Assembly (NCBI GenBank): GCA_035255485.1
Contig: DATEZO010000063.1
Coordinates: 1 to 10,406 of the forward strand
DNA length: 10,406 bases
Direction of reading: 5' to 3'
Origin: DATEZO01 sp035255485
GTDB taxonomy: Bacteria; Pseudomonadota; Gammaproteobacteria; Burkholderiales; Burkholderiaceae_D
Below, one piece after another: positions 6,922 to 10,406 of this stretch. A program made the position numbers and the translations under genes. Position 1 is the first letter of the stretch; every line of letters starts with the position of its first letter. The notes below the pieces were generated by a model. It had not been told where the DNA came from and did not search any database. It saw nothing but the letters and a program-made list of their open reading frames with translations.

Positions 6922-7956
6922 ATGACAAGCATGACGCCGCCGCTTGCCTCTGACGTGACGCTTGAATCCAAAGTGGCATTCCTGCGGCAGCCGACGAGTT
7001 TTCCGGAAACGTCCTATCGTGTGGAGGCGATCGAGACGCATATGTCATGGGTGTTTTTGACCGATGGCTATGCCTACAAGCTCAAAAAACCTGTGCGTTA
7101 CGACTTTCTGGATTTCAGCACGATCGACGCGAGGCGCCATTATTGCGCAGAAGAGGTGCGGCTGAATCGACGTCTTGCTCCTGAAGTCTACCTGGGCATT
7201 GTCGCGCTTACGCTCGATTCGCCGGGTCATTTGCAACTGGATGGCTATGGTACAGCCATCGACTGGCTGGTCAAAATGCGCCGGCTGCCAGTCCAGCATA
7301 TGCTGGACTATGCGATCCAGCATGCAACAGTAAAAGAAGAAGATATTCGCCGTGTTGCCACACGGCTTGCCGGCTTTTACCGAACCTGCCCGTTCGTGCC
7401 CATTGAACCGGCCGATTACCGAAACAGCTTGCTTCACCATATCGACTGTAATCTGCAAGAACTGGGCTTGCCTGCCTACCAGCTTCCCATCGCACAAGTG
7501 CGCGGCATTTGCCTCGCGCAACGTGCTGCCCTGCAGCAAATGGCTGGCTTGCTTGACGAACGCGCCCGGGCGGGAAGGATCGTGGAGGGCCATGGCGATC
7601 TGCGGCCAGAACACATTTGCCTGAAGCCGACACTGGCAATCATCGACTGTCTTGAATTTTCGCGCGACCTGAGAATCGTCGATACCGCCGATGAAGTGGC
7701 CTTTCTCGCCCTGGAATGTGAGCGTCTGGGCGCAGCCGACCTGGGCGCCCTGCTGCTGCGCAATTATCGTGACATTTCCGGTGACAGGCCGGACGCGGCA
7801 CTCGTCCACTTTTACCAGAGCTATCGGGCCAGCCTGCGCGCTACCATCGCCATCCGGCATCTGAACGAAGAAAAATTCCGTTATTCGCCGCAGTGGCCGC
7901 GCCGTGCCAGCGAGTATCTGCAATTGGCTGAACAGCATGTGGCATGGTGCCATTGA
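6922..7956 (+). CDS. Aminoglycoside phosphotransferase-like protein (COG2187), stand-alone
   Basis: The product has 344 residues of protein-kinase-like fold. The N-terminal lobe has WVFLTDGYAYKLKKPVRYDFLDFS (43-66) with the candidate ATP-binding Lys54/Lys56, followed by CAEEVRLNRRLAP (75-87). The catalytic loop is GHGDLRPEHICL (223-234; Asp226 as catalytic base), and IIDCLEF (240-246) supplies the metal-binding Asp242, followed by RDLRIVDTADEVAFLALECERLG. This pattern is the COG2187 family, commonly fused at its C-terminus to a P-loop kinase-like ATPase (COG0645). That second domain is absent here and the next gene is unrelated. The substrate is unknown; a role in drug resistance should not be assumed from the name. 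The Shine-Dalgarno region is poor; ATG 6931 is an alternative start three codons later. The following spacer contains the FNR-type promoter of the next gene. Confidence 0.85.
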   Translation: MTSMTPPLASDVTLESKVAFLRQPTSFPETSYRVEAIETHMSWVFLTDGYAYKLKKPVRYDFLDFSTIDARRHYCAEEVRLNRRLAPEVYLGIVALTLDSPGHLQLDGYGTAIDWLVKMRRLPVQHMLDYAIQHATVKEEDIRRVATRLAGFYRTCPFVPIEPADYRNSLLHHIDCNLQELGLPAYQLPIAQVRGICLAQRAALQQMAGLLDERARAGRIVEGHGDLRPEHICLKPTLAIIDCLEFSRDLRIVDTADEVAFLALECERLGAADLGALLLRNYRDISGDRPDAALVHFYQSYRASLRATIAIRHLNEEKFRYSPQWPRRASEYLQLAEQHVAWCH

Positions 7957-7974
7957 AGCCGGATTGGTTTCTAC

Positions 7975-8015
7975 TTGAGGCTTATCAAAGCCATCTTCTT
8001 CATACCGCCTACATT
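7975..8015 (+). promoter_or_regulatory. FNR/Anr-type promoter for the ABM-like gene
   Basis: TTGAG-GCTT-ATCAA (7975-7988) matches the FNR/Anr/CRP-FNR box TTGAT-N4-ATCAA in 9 of 10 positions. The centre is 7981.5. A -10-like TACATT lies at 8010-8015, so transcription would start near 8022-8023, putting the box at about -41, the class II activation position. The ABM-like gene starts about 85 bases further on. The match is seen directly; activation under low oxygen is inferred from the known role of FNR-family regulators. The same bases also form a short hairpin (GGCTT/AAGCC), so a weak terminator after the phosphotransferase-like gene is an alternative reading. Confidence 0.55.
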
Positions 8016-8097
8016 AAAAACAGTCGGCCCGTGGTCGATCGACTTCATCTGTCTTTTAAGAATCGGGGGAGTCGGCGAAGCACGCATATCCATGGAT

Positions 8098-8101
8098 GGA
8101 G
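8098..8101 (+). promoter_or_regulatory. Ribosome binding site that fixes the ABM-like start
   Basis: GGAG followed by AAAGAA precedes ATG 8108 at good spacing. The in-frame ATG at 8096 overlaps this site and has no site of its own, so it is probably not the start. Confidence 0.65.
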
Positions 8102-8107
8102 AAAGAA

Positions 8108-8425
8108 ATGATCGAATCCAATTTCAGTTATGACCTGTTGCCGAACATTGACATGAAATCGTATGGAGAATGGGTAAAAAAAACCGTCGCGAGCATTGCG
8201 AAACAGCCTGGCATGGTCGAATTTCATGCTAGCCGAAATATCTTGGGCGCACCTCAGATTCGCGCTTCCACCGTTTGGCAATCTTTGGAGGACTGGTCCA
8301 GGTTCGCAGAGGAAAACACTTGGCAAACGATGCAGGCCGAGCTGCGCGGGTTCGCAACCAACATCAAAGTCGAGCTTTGGGGGCCGTCACCGGTTCTGCC
8401 TGAGCCTGTTCGCCCTGCCAAGTAG
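8108..8425 (+). CDS. Antibiotic-biosynthesis-monooxygenase-like (ABM fold) protein
   Basis: The protein has 105 residues with the dimeric ferredoxin-like layout: strand at 5-12, helix MKSYGEWVKKTVASIAKQPG (16-35), strand MVEFHASRNIL (36-46), strand IRASTVWQSL (51-60), helix EDWSRFAEENTWQTMQAELRGFA (61-83), strand KVELWGPSP (87-95). The GMVEFHASRN and W-x2-LEDWSRF patterns fit the ABM superfamily, which includes quinol and haem monooxygenases and many proteins of unknown role. No catalytic residue can be assigned. Like the GYD protein upstream, it belongs to the dimeric alpha/beta-barrel fold, so two small proteins of this fold flank the kinase-like gene. A candidate FNR-type promoter precedes it. 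The 3' end converges with the pyrophosphokinase gene. Confidence 0.7.
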   Translation: MIESNFSYDLLPNIDMKSYGEWVKKTVASIAKQPGMVEFHASRNILGAPQIRASTVWQSLEDWSRFAEENTWQTMQAELRGFATNIKVELWGPSPVLPEPVRPAK

Positions 8426-8561
8426 ATCCACATTGCCGAAGTAGCGGGGATGATCGGAGGCCCTGCCAAAGGCAGATATGAGCGGCGCTGTCTTTTCCGG
8501 CTTCTTCGGTGGCAATGGGAAAGTCGAGCACGGAAGACCGGGATGTCGGGCCGGGCCTACG
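8426..8561. other. Convergent spacer between ABM-like and pyrophosphokinase genes
   Basis: The spacer contains a short hairpin CTGCC-AAA-GGCAG (8463-8475) without a T-run on either side. No credible rho-independent terminator or gene was found. Confidence 0.4.
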
Positions 8562-9587
8562 CTACAAGGCTTCCAGCAAGTCCGAGATCGATCCACCTGC
8601 ATGCATGCGGTGAATCGCTTCGGCAAACAACGCAGTGCTGCTCAATATCACGACTTTCGCCTTGACTGCCCCCTCTTCCAGCCGGAACGGCAATACGGTA
8701 TCGGTAATGACAATCCGTTCCAGGGCGCTGTCCGCCAGCACGGCATTTGCATCGCCCATGAACAAGCCATGGGTTGCCGCTGCAAATACTCTTGTTGCGC
8801 CCAGTTCATGACATGCGCGGGCGGTACGGATAATCGTGGTGCCGGTGCTGATCAGATCGTCAATGATGATCGCATTTTTCCCCTTGACATCTCCGACCAG
8901 CATGTCCCCGCTGACCACGCCGCCGCTACGATACTTTTCCGCGAAGGCCATGCCTACCTTCTTGCCAAGCACGTGCGCCAGGCGTTGCCTGAACGACTCT
9001 GCCCGCTTGATACCACCCGCGTCCGGCGAAACCACGACCATCTCGTGCTCCTTGAGCATGGCGGCGAAATGCTCGACAAACAACTGGTTGGCTTCCAGAT
9101 GTTCGGCGCGACAGCGGAAGGCGTTCTGATAGGCCGCGAGATTATGCACATCCATCGTGACAACCGCATCCGCGCCTACCGCCTCAAACAGTGTGGCCAC
9201 ATAACGCGTGGTGACCGGATCGCGCGCCTTGCTCTTTCTGTCCTTGCGCGCATATGCCAGGTAGGGCACGATCGCCGTTACGCGTGCGGCGGCAGCGTCT
9301 TTCAGCGCGCCGATAAAAAACAGCAATCGGCACAGCTTGTCGTTACCGCTTTGCAGGGGATCGGCATACAGCGATTGCACCACGAAGACATCCCTGCCGC
9401 GCACGCTGACGAGCGGCCGCGCCTTATGCTCGCCATCTTCAAACTCGCGCTCCTCATGGGGGCTCAACGCAATGCCAAGATGCTGGCTCACTTGTTCGCC
9501 AAAGGAGCGACTAGTGTTGAGCGCGAAAAGCATCAACGCATGGTCTATCATGGAAGAATGAAGAGGCATCGGTTCCGTCACTGACAT
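8562..9587 (-). CDS. prs: Ribose-phosphate pyrophosphokinase (PRPP synthetase), divergent form
   Basis: The 341-residue enzyme should make PRPP from ribose 5-phosphate and ATP, feeding nucleotide, NAD, His and Trp synthesis. Family motifs in order: FEDGE (49-53), VPYLAYARKDRKSKARDPVTTRYVA (107-131; the ATP-binding flexible loop, with KDRK where E. coli Prs has QDRR), MDVHN (145-149) with the catalytic-region His, VVSPDAGGIKRAESF (185-199), and the ribose-phosphate loop IIDDLISTGTT (241-251; E. coli has VDDMIDTGGT). HGLF (273-276) replaces the more common HPIF. It is about 20 residues longer than the usual 315-320, mostly at the N-terminus, so ATG 9569 or 9551 may be the true start. AGGGGAAG close before ATG 9587 favours the longest form. 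The gene is not next to ispE or rplY-type housekeeping neighbours, so it is probably a second, specialised copy. Confidence 0.88.
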   Translation of the reverse strand: MSVTEPMPLHSSMIDHALMLFALNTSRSFGEQVSQHLGIALSPHEEREFEDGEHKARPLVSVRGRDVFVVQSLYADPLQSGNDKLCRLLFFIGALKDAAAARVTAIVPYLAYARKDRKSKARDPVTTRYVATLFEAVGADAVVTMDVHNLAAYQNAFRCRAEHLEANQLFVEHFAAMLKEHEMVVVSPDAGGIKRAESFRQRLAHVLGKKVGMAFAEKYRSGGVVSGDMLVGDVKGKNAIIIDDLISTGTTIIRTARACHELGATRVFAAATHGLFMGDANAVLADSALERIVITDTVLPFRLEEGAVKAKVVILSSTALFAEAIHRMHAGGSISDLLEAL

Positions 9588-9601
9588 TCTTCCCCTATCC
9601 T

Positions 9602-10406
9602 ATGGCACATTTCGATGTATTCAACGGCGATGCGGATGGCCTTTGTGCTTTGCATCAACTGCGGCTTGCCGACCCGCGTGATAGCACCTTGATCACTGGA
9701 GCCAAACGCGATATTGCCCTGCTCGAACGCGTAAACGCACTTACGGGAGACTCGGTGACGGTGCTCGACGTCTCCATTGATGTCAATCGGACGGCACTTC
9801 TTGCATTATTGGAGCGCGGCGTCTCAATTCAGTATTTCGATCATCATGGCTCGGCCAAAGTTCCGGCGCATGCGGGATTGCATGCAGTTATCGACACCAC
9901 ACCGGATGTTTGCACAGGCATCATCGTCGATCGCTGGCTTGGCGGCAGAAATCGCCTCTGGGCAGTTGTCGCTGCGTTCGGCGACAACCTCGCGCAAGCA
10001 GCAAGGAACCTGGCGCAGCCGCTGGCGCTGCGAACAGCACAGATCAATGCCTTGCAAGACCTGGGCGAATGCCTGAACTACAACGCCTATGGCGACAGCG
10101 AAGCCGACTTGATCATGCATCCTGCCGCGCTCTATGCAATCCTGCATCGCCATGACTGTCCTTTCGCATTCATCGATACGGAACCGGTGTTGCAGGCGTT
10201 GCGCGAAGCGCGCAGGCGTGACCTGGATATGGCGCAACAGATCCAGCCGTACACTTCTGTGCCTCACGGGAAAATCATGGTGTTTCCCGATGCGGCATGG
10301 AGCCGTCGGGTGCGCGGAACATACGGCAATGATCTTGCCACTCGTGCTCCGGATCAGGCACATGCCATTCTCACGCCGAACAGGCAAGGCGGATATACGG
10401 TCAGTG
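9602..10406 (+). CDS. DHH-family phosphoesterase, 5' part (3' end outside window)
   Basis: The frame is open from ATG 9602 to the window edge (268 codons) with no stop. DHH motifs are in the proper order: FNGDADGLCAL (7-17; motif I with Asp10 and Asp12), VLDVS (54-58; motif II Asp56), YFDHHGS (78-84; the DHH motif) and VAAFGDN (123-129; motif IV Asp128). These aspartates and histidines bind two metal ions, usually Mn2+, in RecJ, NrnA and exopolyphosphatase relatives. The substrate cannot be told; a nano-RNA, cyclic-dinucleotide product or phosphoanhydride are possibilities. The N-terminal motif sits at residue 8, so the ATG is almost certainly correct, yet no Shine-Dalgarno sequence precedes it (upstream is C/T-rich). 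It diverges from the pyrophosphokinase gene with only 14 bases between the assigned starts. Confidence 0.85.
   Translation, partial: MAHFDVFNGDADGLCALHQLRLADPRDSTLITGAKRDIALLERVNALTGDSVTVLDVSIDVNRTALLALLERGVSIQYFDHHGSAKVPAHAGLHAVIDTTPDVCTGIIVDRWLGGRNRLWAVVAAFGDNLAQAARNLAQPLALRTAQINALQDLGECLNYNAYGDSEADLIMHPAALYAILHRHDCPFAFIDTEPVLQALREARRRDLDMAQQIQPYTSVPHGKIMVFPDAAWSRRVRGTYGNDLATRAPDQAHAILTPNRQGGYTVS

Noticed and set aside
7045..7953. 302-codon open frame antisense to the phosphotransferase-like gene
   Set aside because: It coincides almost exactly with the opposite gene, which carries clear kinase motifs; the antisense product resembles nothing.
7979..7992. GGCTT-ATCA-AAGCC hairpin as terminator
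   Set aside because: The stem has only 5 pairs and the tail is mixed (ATCTTCTTC). The same bases are better explained by the FNR-type box, though the hairpin is mentioned as an alternative.
8463..8475. CTGCC-AAA-GGCAG hairpin between convergent genes
   Set aside because: The stem is short and there is no T-run on either side, so a terminator is not supported.
8478..9584. 368-codon open frame antisense to the PRPP synthetase gene
   Set aside because: It mirrors a well-supported enzyme gene; its translation has no recognisable motif and is rich in Cys, His and Arg, as expected when the codon bias of a GC-rich gene keeps the opposite frame open.

Overview
The window looks like a stretch of a betaproteobacterial chromosome, most likely Burkholderiales and possibly Oxalobacteraceae. 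The basis is moderate GC by eye, strong G/C preference at third codon positions, and gene families such as BCAM0308 and DUF2279 that are typical of that order. This placement is inference from gene content only; no 16S or other marker gene is present.

The left part (1-5326) is an envelope and lipid region. It opens with the 3' end of a Nudix hydrolase gene, convergent with a DUF2279 (YfiM-like) exported protein gene. A small membrane-type ORF of uncertain reality overlaps the DUF2279 start by an ATGA. After about 400 bases without a convincing gene come two genes on the + strand. The first encodes a glycine-zipper outer-membrane lipoprotein. The second encodes a large fusion of acyl carrier protein, fatty acyl-AMP ligase and a PlsC-type acyltransferase. 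That fusion reads as a self-contained machine: activate a free fatty acid as acyl-AMP, load it on the built-in carrier, then hand it to a lysolipid or another hydroxyl acceptor at the membrane.

The right part (5459-10406) collects small stress-type genes: a BCAM0308-family zinc-ribbon protein (- strand), a GYD-domain protein, a stand-alone COG2187 aminoglycoside-phosphotransferase-like protein, an antibiotic-biosynthesis-monooxygenase-like protein, a divergent ribose-phosphate pyrophosphokinase (- strand) and the 5' part of a DHH phosphoesterase gene. Families of this kind occur in the low-oxygen-activated (lxa) locus of Burkholderia cenocepacia. A 9-of-10 match to the FNR/Anr box lies in front of the monooxygenase-like gene, and a -10-like hexamer is placed exactly where a class II FNR promoter needs it. 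That supports oxygen-responsive control of at least this gene.

The region between the BCAM0308 and GYD genes (5963-6460) holds three copies of ATGATAT/ATATCAT, two forming a tight palindrome over a candidate -10. It also holds a possible 19-codon ORF with a strong ribosome binding site and, on the - strand, what may be a decayed piece of an Asp/Glu-racemase-like gene. No rRNA, tRNA, CRISPR array or insertion sequence was seen.
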